A stretch of DNA of 34,902 nucleotides from Rhodospirillaceae bacterium (GTDB lineage: Bacteria; Pseudomonadota; Alphaproteobacteria; Rhodospirillales; Casp-alpha2), in NCBI GenBank assembly GCA_018665815.1, contig JABJBP010000011.1, forward strand, positions 1 to 34,902. Reading direction: 5' to 3'. The stretch's first letter is position 1; each line of letters opens with the position of its first letter. The notes below the pieces were generated by a model. It was not told the DNA's origin. It saw only the letters and a list, made by a program, of their open reading frames with translations, and made no database searches. Shown here piece after piece: positions 8,803-17,667 of the stretch. The position numbers were made by a program, and so were the translations under genes.

Positions 8803-9642
8803 TCAACTGGTCTGCAGTAGTGCCACGCCGATAACGACCAACACGGCTGCTGCAATTCTTTGTCTACCGAAAGGCTCACCAAATAATCGGCTGCCCATCC
8901 ACGCTGCCAAAACGACGCTGGTTTCGCGTACCGCAGCTACGTAGGTGATGGGCGCCTTCGTCATCGCCCAAATTACGATACCGAAGGATACCGCGGTTAA
9001 AACTCCACCGATTACCCCCAATGCCATGTGCCGACGGACATTGTCGCCGCTTCGGCGGAAATTCAGTGCAATCGCGACAATGCCAAACGGTAAGTCGCTG
9101 ATAGCGATCACCCAGACAATGAACGACAACACATTCTCCGATGCCCGTCCACCGATGCCGCTGCTGACGCTATAGGCGGCGATGGCACAACCGGAGAACA
9201 CGGCGAACCCGAACGCCTTGGCATCGGCCGGCCATTTCGTCGACGCGATGGCGAGGCTGAGAATAGCCACGCCGATTACCACGACGCCGGCCAAGCCTTG
9301 TGTGTTCAGCCGATCGCCGGCAAACCACCACGCGCCGATGGCAATGAGGAACGGTGCCAAGCCGCGTTGTATGGGGTAGACGTGTGACAGATCACCGTGT
9401 CGATAGCCAAGGCAAATGCCGACAAAATAACATTGATGGAAAAACGCCGAAAAAAGAATATAGGGCCACACCTCACTGCTGGGGAATGGCACGAAAGGCA
9501 CCAATATCCAACCCATCACGCCACTGGTCGCCATCACCGTGCCAACGCGTAGCCACGGTTGGCCGCCGCTTTTGACCAACGCATTCCACGCCGCGTGGAT
9601 GACGGCGGCGCCAAGTACCAGCAGAAGGACGGATGTTTCCAT
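8803..9642 (-). CDS. EamA/DMT-family permease
   Basis: This 279-residue, very hydrophobic protein with about ten predicted membrane segments shows the internal two-fold repeat of the drug/metabolite transporter superfamily. The N-terminal segment begins VLLLVLGAAVIHAAWNALVK, and a second HAAWN-like position is replaced by ITYVAAVRETSVVLAAW in the C-terminal repeat. The HAAWNALVKSG start recalls the DMT group recorded beside phosphonate catabolism genes (the phn_DUF6 type), though I cannot confirm that without a search. It follows the PhyH-type oxygenase after 17 bases in the same direction, so the two are probably one operon. Substrate unknown. Confidence 0.75.
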   Translation of the reverse strand: METSVLLLVLGAAVIHAAWNALVKSGGQPWLRVGTVMATSGVMGWILVPFVPFPSSEVWPYILFSAFFHQCYFVGICLGYRHGDLSHVYPIQRGLAPFLIAIGAWWFAGDRLNTQGLAGVVVIGVAILSLAIASTKWPADAKAFGFAVFSGCAIAAYSVSSGIGGRASENVLSFIVWVIAISDLPFGIVAIALNFRRSGDNVRRHMALGVIGGVLTAVSFGIVIWAMTKAPITYVAAVRETSVVLAAWMGSRLFGEPFGRQRIAAAVLVVIGVALLQTS

Positions 9643-9659
9643 GGTGTCCGGCTTTGGGG

Positions 9660-10418
9660 TTATACCCGGAAGACGTACTCCCGAGCGGCGTCGCGGTCGA
9701 TGTCGGGGGGATAGTTCTTATGCTTGTCGGTGTAGTACTGGGCCATGTGCTCGCCCTCCGACAATCGATTGTAGGTGGCGTAGTAAATGCGCCGAACTTG
9801 GTCACTCATGTTCGGTTTTGATTGGTGCGGCGCAAAATTGTCAAAGAATACGATGTCGCCGGGCTGGGTCGGCGTGGGCTCGAACACCATGCCGTTCATA
9901 TCGGTTTCCGTCAGCGGCTCCCATGATTTGAACAGACCGCGCTGATGGTGGCCGGCACACAGCTCCAAACAGCCGTTCTCGATGGTCGCGGCATCGATGC
10001 TGACCAGCACGCTGATAAAGAAATCCGTGTAGGCGTTCCAACCGGCCTGACTATCTTGATGGGGCTTGAAGCCATCGCCGCCGGGCATCTTGAAATTGAT
10101 CTTTTCCTTGAACAGCGTCGCTTCTTCGCCCAGCAATTGGCCGACGGGTGCGCGCAACGCCTCAGTGAATTCCTGAAATCCGGCGTGGAAGGGCGCAATG
10201 TTTTCGATCCGGCTGACCAAATCGGCGTTGTCACCCTTTAGGCTTTTTTCATGGTAGACCCAGTGCTTGCCGCTTTCCTCGGGCCGGGTCAGCATTTCGT
10301 CCGACCAGTCGGAAATCGCCTTCATGTCATCGGCATTGAAGGCACCGTGGACGATCAGGAAACCGTCATCGCGAAAGGATTGAAGGTGTTCGTTGGTCAG
10401 AATAGGTGTGCTCAGCAT
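9660..10418 (-). CDS. Phytanoyl-CoA dioxygenase-family Fe(II)/2-oxoglutarate oxygenase
   Basis: This 252-residue protein has a complete 2-His-1-carboxylate facial triad: His120 and Asp122 in KPHQDSQAGW, and His198 in NFAPHQSKPN. An arginine at 209/210 (VRRIYYATY) is suited to bind 2-oxoglutarate. The core KINFKMPGGDGFKPHQD and ENGCLELCAGHH resembles PhyH members that hydroxylate small polar substrates such as 2-aminoethylphosphonate (PhnY/TmpA type). No HD-domain partner (PhnZ/TmpB) is in the window. I take the ATG at 10418, with GGAG eight bases upstream, over the in-frame GTG at 10421. It lies upstream of the DMT permease in an apparent two-gene operon. Confidence 0.75.
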   Translation of the reverse strand: MLSTPILTNEHLQSFRDDGFLIVHGAFNADDMKAISDWSDEMLTRPEESGKHWVYHEKSLKGDNADLVSRIENIAPFHAGFQEFTEALRAPVGQLLGEEATLFKEKINFKMPGGDGFKPHQDSQAGWNAYTDFFISVLVSIDAATIENGCLELCAGHHQRGLFKSWEPLTETDMNGMVFEPTPTQPGDIVFFDNFAPHQSKPNMSDQVRRIYYATYNRLSEGEHMAQYYTDKHKNYPPDIDRDAAREYVFRV

Positions 10419-10507
10419 CACGAACGCTCCGCAGGCAAGTAGGGGCGGCGGGGATACTAGTAACGCCCGTCGGCAGGGGCAACACCGATGATTTGGAATG
10501 AGGCGAA

Positions 10508-10539
10508 ATAAAAGGGCCGCCGGATTATCCCGGCGGCCC
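10508..10539 (-). terminator. Rho-independent terminator of the chemotaxis receptor gene
   Basis: A perfect 10-bp stem GGGCCGCCGG/CCGGCGGCCC at 10514-10523 and 10530-10539 has a 6-base loop. On the minus strand it is followed by TTTTATTT. It lies about 35 bases after the stop of the receptor gene, as expected for its terminator. Confidence 0.85.
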
Positions 10540-10573
10540 TTGAATCGATGTAACTATTCGCTGCTCGGTCTGT

Positions 10574-12782
10574 TTAACTGGACCGAACTTGGGTCAGGAA
10601 TTTGCCGACCTCGGTGCTCAGCATTTCCGACTGCTGGGAAAGCTCTGATGCCGCACCCTGGATCTGGCTTGCCGCCTCGCCGGTTTCGCCAGCCGCCTGA
10701 GATACCACCGTGATCGATGATGAGACCTCAGCCGTGCCGGCTGCTGCTTGCTCGGCGTTGCGGGCGATTTCCTGGGTCGCGGCACCCTGTTCCTCGACCG
10801 CCGAGGCGATGGTTGTGGCAATCTCATCAATCCGGCTGATGATCTTGGTGATGCCGTCGATGGCTTCCACGGAATCTTCCGTTGCCGAACGTATTCCCGC
10901 AATCTGAGAGCCGATTTCGTCCGTCGCCTTGGCCGTCTGATTGGCAAGGTTCTTGACCTCGGAGGCGACGACCGCGAAGCCCTTGCCGGCTTCACCGGCC
11001 CCGGCCGCTTCAATGGTCGCGTTCAGGGCTAGCAAGTTGGTCTGTTCGGCGATATCGGTAATCAGACCGACAACCTCACCGACCTTTTGCGAGGCCTCAA
11101 CCAAGCCTTGGATCATCTGATTGGCTTTTTCGGCTTCGGTGACCGCGTTCGATGAAATCGTCGATGATTCCGACACCTGTCGGCTGATTTCGGTGATCGA
11201 ACTGGAAAGTTCCTCCGCCGCCGTGGCCATGGTCTGGACGTTGCCCGACGCTTGTTCGGATGTTGATGAGACGGCAGCCGATTGTTGCATGGTCGTATCT
11301 GCCGTTGATGACATGGCTTCGGCCGATGACTGCAATTCGGTTGATGCTGCCGACACGGATTGGATAACACCGCCGAGGCTCGCCTCGAAGTCGTCGGCCA
11401 AAGCGTCCATCATCTCGGATTTTTCTTTTTCGGCGCGGATCTCGGCTTCTTTTTGTTCGGCTCCCAGGCGTTTCATTTCAACGGCGTTGTCCTTGAAAAT
11501 CTGGACCGTGTGCGCCATTTCACCGATTTCATCGCCACGCTCCTTGGCCGGCACCTCGGCATCGAGATTGCCTTCGGCAAGTTCCCCCATTGTCGCCGTC
11601 ATGATGACGATCGGTGACGCAAAGGCCTTACCGATCAGGATGCCGAGGGCCACAACGACGGCCGCAGAAACGGCCAGCGCGATGATCATCGTCAGGATCG
11701 TCGTATCCCACAGCGCGTAGACATCTTCGACAGGCGCTCGAATGAGCCCCGACCAGCCGAGACCAGGGTAGTTGTAGCCACCTTTGGAGTGGCATAGCCG
11801 GCGGCCTGATGGATTTTCTTGCGTGCGTGGAAGGTATCTTCTAAGGAGCCCGAACCACCTTTGACGGCGGCAATCGCCGCTTCGACACCCAGTTTCGCCA
11901 AGTTGACCTTGCCGATGACATTGGGTTTGCGCGGATATTTTGTCCAACCTTGGGCGGTCGGATCATAATCGACGATGACGGCACCGTTTTTATCGAGGAG
12001 CGTCAGTTCGGTTTTCGGCTGACCGCCGGTTTTGTACTCCTTGTGGAATGCACCGCCATATCTTCGACTAAGCCGAAGTCCGCGTAATTGGCCCAGACGG
12101 CAACGGTTTTGCCGGCGGCATTTTTTACCGGCGCCGCATAGATCAAAGAATACGCGCCCTTGGAGCCGTAGACATCATCAACCAGCGCGCTGAAATGCGC
12201 ATCTGTCACATTCGTGCCGCTCAGGCCGTCGCCTTCCAGGAACTTGCCGGCCATGACGTCTTTTAGCCATTGCTCGCCGGCAAAGGATTTTCCGTAGAGG
12301 CCTTTAGTATTTAGTGGCTTGCCAAGCGGACCGACGGTATTCGCCACCAACAGCTTGCCTTCCGGCGACACCAATAAGGTCAACTGATAAATGCCGTAAC
12401 CGGTCATATAGCCGTTCATGGCGCCGACCAGTGGATTCCTATCGCTCGGGTTGCCCCAATTGGCAGGGTCCTGGGCGGTGGTGTTGAGGCCGAAGGCTTG
12501 AACGTCGCCGTAACGTTCGAACAAATTGCGTTCAATAACATCCATCATCTTGGTGGCATTAATGGCAAGGCCTTGGGCCAAAACCTGATGGAATGGCCCG
12601 CCTTGTAATTAAAGGATGACAAACAGGACAATGGCGGGTGAGAGGCCGAATACGGTCAACAGCGCCACCAACTTGTTGCGGATGGAAAGGTTGTTAAAAA
12701 AGCCTGATTTTTTAGGTGTTTCTGCTTCAGTCATGGGCGCACGCTCGGCGACCGCCTCGTCCTTGGATACTTCGTCAGCCAT
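10574..12782 (-). pseudogene. Methyl-accepting chemotaxis protein, frame broken by four apparent indels
   Basis: One receptor gene is split over different frames. Segments are 12782-12612 (start MADEVSKDE, first membrane helix), 12581-12040 (Cache-type periplasmic sensor), 12040-11785 (end of sensor, in another frame) and 11780-10574 (second membrane helix, HAMP, signalling domain). Homology-style reading places an extra T near 12611, a missing G near 12584, a missing base near 12042 and a missing G near 11781. Repaired length is about 736 residues. The signalling tip reads QTNLLALNATIEAAGAGEAG, with Gly where most receptors have Arg. If intact, it would be a membrane chemoreceptor signalling to CheA/CheW. 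No che genes are nearby. Sequencing error and true decay cannot be separated here. Confidence 0.85.
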
Positions 12783-13040
12783 TTTTCAAACCCTTTCCCC
12801 TGCGCGGGATTCTGTGCCGGAATTGCACGTCACGTTCATAAACTAAATGATATAAAGTAAGATCGACAAGATGTTGAAATTTAGTCAATTTAACAAGCTA
12901 GAGATTTCAACAGGGCACGAATCGCCTGAATTGGATGAAATCGCAACCCGTTTGAAATGCATATTCATCTGAATTCTATATCTCGTATATACGATGGGTC
13001 GCGCGGCACGGGAACGCTCATTTTCGATCCGGCCGTTCTA

Positions 13041-13991
13041 TCAATCCCCAACGCCGTCCTTGCCTGCACCGCAAACCAACGCAGCCACGCATTGATCATC
13101 GGGGACGCTGACTTTACCTGATTGTAGCGCCGCCAACGCCGCCGCGCCCGATAGGTCTGCGGCAATGCCGGCTTCTTGATAGAGCCAGCGGGCGGCTGTT
13201 TTCATTTCTGTGTCGTCGACCAGGACAATTTCATCAACATGCCGGCTGATAATATCAAGGTTCAGCTGCGCGCTGCGTTTCGGTGCTAAGGTGATGGCAT
13301 TCGTGGATATCTCTTCGAGGGTTGTGACGCAGCCCGCTTCCAGACTGGCTTTCAGTGTCGGCGCACCGACCGGCTCGACGCCGATAATTCGGATTTCCGG
13401 CTTAATCGCCTTGGCCGCCGTGGCGATGCCCGATATTAATCCGCCGCCGCCGATGCCGACCAAAATGACATCGATTTGTGATGCCTGTTTCAGCATTTCA
13501 CGGCCCACAGTGCCCTGGCCCGCGATGACCAGTGGGTCATCGAAGGGATGGACGAAGGTCAGGCCATCTTTTTCGGCGCGGGCCTGGGCAGCGCCGGCGG
13601 CGTCGTCCCAGACGTCACCTTCGATAACCAATTCGGCGCCCCAGCGTTCCAGGTCGCGGGCCTTTTGTGGGTCGGCGCGGCCGGGCAGATAGACCGTCGT
13701 CGGGATTCCCGATGCGTGCCCCGCATAGGCAATGGCGACCCCGTGATTGCCCCCTGACGCTGTGATGATGCCGCGTCGGCGCTGGTCTTCATTCAAGCTG
13801 AGGACGGCGTTATTGGCGCCGCGGGCCTTGAACGATCCGGTCACCTGCAGACATTCCAGTTTCAGCATCAATTGCGGATGGATCGGCTCGCGGGTGAAGC
13901 GCGAGCGCAGGCATGGCGTACGCCGCACTCGATCCTTGATACGCTCAGCGGCGGCTTCAATGTCATCCAGGGTCACGGGGGAATCGATCAT
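13041..13991 (-). CDS. Threonine dehydratase-like PLP enzyme (threonine ammonia-lyase / serine racemase family)
   Basis: This 316-residue fold-type II PLP protein has the Schiff-base lysine at residue 55 in GSFKARGAN, the cofactor phosphate loop GIGGGGLISG, and the substrate loop SGGNHG. The C-terminus VCGAGKDG shows the usual pyridine-N contact region. There is no C-terminal ACT regulatory domain, so it resembles the short catabolic threonine/serine dehydratases or hydroxyaspartate-type enzymes rather than full-length IlvA. The ATG at 13991 has GGAG seven bases upstream. The gene appears monocistronic. Substrate (L-Thr, L-Ser or 3-hydroxyaspartate) is not determined. Confidence 0.85.
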   Translation of the reverse strand: MIDSPVTLDDIEAAAERIKDRVRRTPCLRSRFTREPIHPQLMLKLECLQVTGSFKARGANNAVLSLNEDQRRRGIITASGGNHGVAIAYAGHASGIPTTVYLPGRADPQKARDLERWGAELVIEGDVWDDAAGAAQARAEKDGLTFVHPFDDPLVIAGQGTVGREMLKQASQIDVILVGIGGGGLISGIATAAKAIKPEIRIIGVEPVGAPTLKASLEAGCVTTLEEISTNAITLAPKRSAQLNLDIISRHVDEIVLVDDTEMKTAARWLYQEAGIAADLSGAAALAALQSGKVSVPDDQCVAALVCGAGKDGVGD

Positions 13992-14171
13992 GGGTAATCT
14001 CCGGGCGCTAGGATCGCTGGGTCAAAATCTAGCACACCCACGCGCCCGCGAAAGTCCAACTTGCCCCAACCTGTCCCAACCTGTCATCGGGGCTGAAAAC
14101 AAGTTACGGCGTTACTTTCTCCAGTTTCAGCCCTAACCTCTCGGCGGTTTTGGCAATCGCGCGAGCACGTC

Positions 14172-15026
14172 ATGGCACTCAAACCCCAAGATATTTTTAT
14201 GGGTATCGCCGTGGCGGTGATCTGGGGCATGGGCGTGGTATTCGCGAAGGCCGCGATCGCGCATTTCCCACCGATCTTGTTGATGGCGTTCCGCTTCACG
14301 GTGACGGCGCTGGTGCTGGTCTGGTTCGTCAAACCGCCCTGGGGGATGATGCGGCGGCTGATGTTGATTGCGCTGGTTTCCGCCGCCATTCAATACAGCT
14401 TGACCTTCAATGGCCTCAAAGGTCTGGATGCCTCGGTGGCGATTTTGGTGGTGCAGCTGGAAGTGCCGTTCTTGGTGATCCTCGGTATTTTATTTCTGGC
14501 GGAAAAACCAAGCCTCAGGAAATGGGCGGGAATCGCCGCCGCCTTCGGTGGTGTGGCCTTGATTGCCGGCGGATTGAAATTCGCGAATGCCTGGCTGCCG
14601 CTGTTGATGATTGTCGGCGGCACGTTTACCTGGGCTATAGGCCAAGTCATGGTCCGCAAGCTCGGCACTGTCGGCGGGGTCACGCTGACGGCTTGGGTTG
14701 CGGTGTTCGCCAGCCCGCAGTTGTTCGCGTTTTCTTTGGTGTTCGAAGACAACCATCTGGAACTCATCCGCGCCGCCGATTGGGTTGTTTGGGGGACGGT
14801 ACTGTATCTGGGGTTGGTGATGACCGCATTGGGGTATGGGTTCTGGTACACCCTGATCGCGCGCCATCCGATTGGCCGAGTCGCACCGTTTTTGATGCTG
14901 ATGCCGGTCTCCGCCGTTGCCGGCGGGGTCTTTATTTTGGGAGAAACCTTAACCATGCCGACGATTATCGGTGGGCTTATCGTGATCGCCGCCGTGACCT
15001 ATATCCAAATGGAGAAGACCGCCTAA
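14172..15026 (+). CDS. EamA/DMT-family transporter
   Basis: This 284-residue integral membrane protein has about ten helices in two EamA repeats. The first repeat starts MGIAVAVIWGMGVVFAKAAI and contains the FTVTALVLVWF and PFLVILGILFLAEKP segments typical of the RhaT/YdcZ-like group. The second repeat ends with GGVFILGETLTMPTIIGG. Such proteins export amino acids or other metabolites; the substrate is unknown. Its stop overlaps the RraA-like gene on the other strand by four bases (tail to tail). The start at 14172 has no strong ribosome binding site. A longer open frame from 14150 that runs to 15571 across both genes is a shadow. Confidence 0.85.
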   Translation: MALKPQDIFMGIAVAVIWGMGVVFAKAAIAHFPPILLMAFRFTVTALVLVWFVKPPWGMMRRLMLIALVSAAIQYSLTFNGLKGLDASVAILVVQLEVPFLVILGILFLAEKPSLRKWAGIAAAFGGVALIAGGLKFANAWLPLLMIVGGTFTWAIGQVMVRKLGTVGGVTLTAWVAVFASPQLFAFSLVFEDNHLELIRAADWVVWGTVLYLGLVMTALGYGFWYTLIARHPIGRVAPFLMLMPVSAVAGGVFILGETLTMPTIIGGLIVIAAVTYIQMEKTA

Positions 15027-15751
15027 GTTTGGCGCAGGCGTTTCCAGTCTTCATATTTTGCGCGGGTCTCATCGTTTGGTGGGTAACTGCCCGCCACCGG
15101 CGCGCCGGCAGCAACGTGTTCTTGGATAAAGGTTTCCAAAAGTTCCTGTTCGGCGCCTTGGGTGGCCAATTCCACCGCCATTTCAGGCGGAAAGACGACC
15201 ACACCGTCCGCATCACCGACAATAACGTCACCTGGGAAAACCGCAGCACCACCGCAGGCCACGGGCACGTCCAGTTCCGACGCATAATGGGTGATATGGC
15301 TGTTTTTCGCCGCAGCGCCGGCGCAGAAGATCGGGTAATCGAGGGCGACCATGGCCTCCGTGTCGCGCATGGCGCCATCGGTGACCACACCGGCGCAACC
15401 GCGCGCCTGAAGCCCGGTCATCAATATATCGCCCAAGGTCGCCGTGGTCGCTTCGCCGCGTGCATCAATGACCAGCACGTAATCGGGCGGGCATTCGGCG
15501 ACTGCGCGGCGTTGCGGGTAGTCGGGCGACGAGTTCGATACGGCCGCCATCTTGTCTTCGCGTTTTGGTAAAAAGCGCAAGGTGTAAGCCAATCCGACCA
15601 ATCGCCCGGCGCCTGGACTAAGCGGATGCACGCCATTGATGAACATTGACGACATACCGCGTTTATACAATTGCGTTGTCAGGGTGTTGGTGGACACCTC
15701 TTTTAACGTTTCGAGCGCCTCGGCGAGGGCCGCGTCGATTGTGTGTGGCAT
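15023..15751 (-). CDS. RraA-like protein (HMG/CHA aldolase superfamily)
   Basis: This 242-residue protein has the RraA/aldolase core ATLGDILMTGLQARGCAGVV followed by TDGAMRDTE, with the Arg-Asp pair that binds pyruvate and metal in 4-carboxy-4-hydroxy-2-oxoadipate aldolases. It is longer than E. coli RraA (about 160 residues), with extra N-terminal sequence, so it looks like a metabolic relative rather than the RNase E inhibitor. It is often mislabelled as dimethylmenaquinone methyltransferase. It lies 11 bases after the ketopantoate-reductase-like gene, so the pair is probably an operon for a 2-keto or hydroxy acid substrate. Confidence 0.8.
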   Translation of the reverse strand: MPHTIDAALAEALETLKEVSTNTLTTQLYKRGMSSMFINGVHPLSPGAGRLVGLAYTLRFLPKREDKMAAVSNSSPDYPQRRAVAECPPDYVLVIDARGEATTATLGDILMTGLQARGCAGVVTDGAMRDTEAMVALDYPIFCAGAAAKNSHITHYASELDVPVACGGAAVFPGDVIVGDADGVVVFPPEMAVELATQGAEQELLETFIQEHVAAGAPVAGSYPPNDETRAKYEDWKRLRQT

Positions 15752-15762
15752 GGGAAGAACCT

Positions 15763-16683
15763 TTAACTGGTGCCTAAGTTGAACGGGCTGATGACGGCAT
15801 AGAGCGCGTCATTGACCGGCGTCGGCACGCCGGCGTCGCGGCCCATGGAACAGACTGCGCCGGTGAGCCAGGGCGCTTCAAGACGCCGGCCGGCGTCCAG
15901 GTCGATGGCCTGTGAGGCTTTCATGGACTTAGGGATGGATTGACCGAAGGCGACCAGCTTATCGACGATGTTGTCGGGCAGGGCGACGCCCCGCGCGCGC
16001 CCGACGGCTGCAATCTCTTCCATGCATGTTCTTGCCGTGGCTAACCCTTCATCGCTCTCAATCAAGGCACGAAGCGGTGTTCTGGCTGCCGTCGTCATAC
16101 CGCTCAAGGCGACGAGGAAAATAAATTTTTGCCAAAGTGCGCGCTGGATATCTTCTGTGATTTCGGAATCAATCCCGGCATTTTTGCAGACATCCAAGAA
16201 GGCTTCCAGGCGGGGCGAGCCACCGCCCGCCGCTTCGCCGAAGCCCAAATAGGCGAAATCGCCGACTTGGTGGATGACGCCGGGCGCCTCAATTGAGGCC
16301 GAGACACGCGAGACGCCGCCGGCGGTGTGCTGAGCCCCGATCACCGCTGAAATCGCTTCCATGGAACCAACGCCGTTCTGGAACGGGATGACGACCGTGT
16401 TGTCGTCCAGCATCGGTTTGCACATCTCGGCGGCGGTTTCCGTATCCCAGAGCTTGACCGCGAACACCACTACATCGACCGGACCAATGGTGGCTGGGGC
16501 GTCCGTCGCCTTGGCGTCGCTGATCAGGGTATCGCCGCCATCGCCGGTAATCTTCAGGCCGCCCGCACGGATGGCATCCAAGTGCGCACCGCGGGCGATG
16601 AAATGGACGTCCTCGCCGGCTTCGGCCAACTTGGCGCCGAATACGCCGCCCACACCACCAGTGGCCATAATCGCGATCTTCAT
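15763..16683 (-). CDS. Ketopantoate reductase-family protein (ApbA/PanE-like)
   Basis: This 306-residue NADP-dependent 2-dehydropantoate 2-reductase family member has the Rossmann motif ATGGVGGVFGAKL right at the N-terminus and PFQNGVGS carrying the family's conserved Asn. The catalytic lysine region reads LWQKFIFLVALSG, where classical PanE has a following Asn in KLLIN-like sequence. This suggests a divergent substrate rather than pantoate. I moved the start to the ATG at 16683, with GAGGG nine bases upstream, which begins MKIAIMATGG as the family does. It is followed by the RraA-like gene after 11 bases. True PanE function is uncertain. Confidence 0.8.
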   Translation of the reverse strand: MKIAIMATGGVGGVFGAKLAEAGEDVHFIARGAHLDAIRAGGLKITGDGGDTLISDAKATDAPATIGPVDVVVFAVKLWDTETAAEMCKPMLDDNTVVIPFQNGVGSMEAISAVIGAQHTAGGVSRVSASIEAPGVIHQVGDFAYLGFGEAAGGGSPRLEAFLDVCKNAGIDSEITEDIQRALWQKFIFLVALSGMTTAARTPLRALIESDEGLATARTCMEEIAAVGRARGVALPDNIVDKLVAFGQSIPKSMKASQAIDLDAGRRLEAPWLTGAVCSMGRDAGVPTPVNDALYAVISPFNLGTS

Positions 16684-16879
16684 AATTGATGCCCTCAATC
16701 CCAATTGTTGATTCGGAAAGATAACCCGCCCAAGCCAGTAGGAAAACCGTATGTGGCGATTTCACCGAAGTTTGCGCTGAGCGCAAGGAATTATTCGCAT
16801 GGCCCGCCTTTCGCGCTTTGCATGGCGGAAGGGTGCGGTAACATAAACAATCAATTTCGAGAATTTAAGGAGTGCCCAG

Positions 16880-17653
16880 ATGCGTCTTGAGGGAAAAGTG
16901 TGTGCCGTGACAGGCGCGGCTCAGGGATTAGGCCGGGCGTGTGCCGAGCGGTTTGCCAAAGAGGGGGCCAAGGTGGTCGTCTCGGATATAAACGGTGAAG
17001 GCGCTGCGGAGACCGCCGAGATCATCACGGCTGCTGGCGGCGAGGCCCTGTCGGTGACATGCGATGTTGGTGACAAAGACCAGGTCGATGCCATGGTCGC
17101 GGCTTGCGTCTCAACATTTGGGCGTCTTGACGTCGCGCTGGCGAATGCGGCCTTGCTGCATGTCTGTGACCCGTTGGAATTGAGCGAAGAAGATTTCGAT
17201 CGGGTGCTGCGAGTTAATTTGAAGGGATATTTCCTGACCAATCAGGCCGCCGCACGTCAAATGGCCGAACAGGGTTCGGGCTCGATCATCAACATGTCGT
17301 CGATCCAGGCGGTGATCACCATTCCTGAGATTTTATCCTACGCGGTCTGCAAGGGCGGCGTGAAGCAATTGACGGTGGCAATGGCGCTGGGCTTGGCGGC
17401 CAAGGGCGTCAGAGTCAATGCCATCGGTCCGGGGACCATCGCGACGGACATGGCCAAACAGTTGATGTCGGATGATGCGGCGCGGATCAAGATGATGTCG
17501 CGAACGCCCATGGGCCGTATGGGTGAGCCCGATGAGATTGCCTCCGTGGCGGTATTCCTGGGCAGCGATGACGCGAGCTATATTACCGGCGAGACGATTT
17601 ACGTGGATGGTGGCCGCCTGGGATTGAACTATACGGTTCCGGTGGTGGACTAG
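16880..17653 (+). CDS. Short-chain dehydrogenase/reductase (classical SDR)
   Basis: This 257-residue classical SDR has TGAAQGLG at residues 11-18 for NAD(P) binding, an acidic DI at 36-37 suggesting NAD preference, the catalytic Ser140/141 (NMSS), Tyr154 and Lys158 (YAVCK), and the C-terminal ITGETIYVDGG. The usual NNAG motif is altered to ANAA. AAGGAG lies seven bases before the ATG. It probably forms an operon with the aminotransferase that begins 15 bases later. The substrate cannot be named. Confidence 0.88.
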   Translation: MRLEGKVCAVTGAAQGLGRACAERFAKEGAKVVVSDINGEGAAETAEIITAAGGEALSVTCDVGDKDQVDAMVAACVSTFGRLDVALANAALLHVCDPLELSEEDFDRVLRVNLKGYFLTNQAAARQMAEQGSGSIINMSSIQAVITIPEILSYAVCKGGVKQLTVAMALGLAAKGVRVNAIGPGTIATDMAKQLMSDDAARIKMMSRTPMGRMGEPDEIASVAVFLGSDDASYITGETIYVDGGRLGLNYTVPVVD

Positions 17654-17667
17654 TCAGGAGCGAAGGC

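Noticed and set aside
14065-14084. Two direct copies of CCCAACCTGT
   Set aside because: Only two short units in an intergenic region; no sign of a mobile element or attachment site.
14150-15571. 473-residue plus-strand open frame
   Set aside because: It crosses the DMT transporter and the RraA-like gene in another frame; composition is Arg/Gly-rich and without motifs. It is a shadow of real genes.
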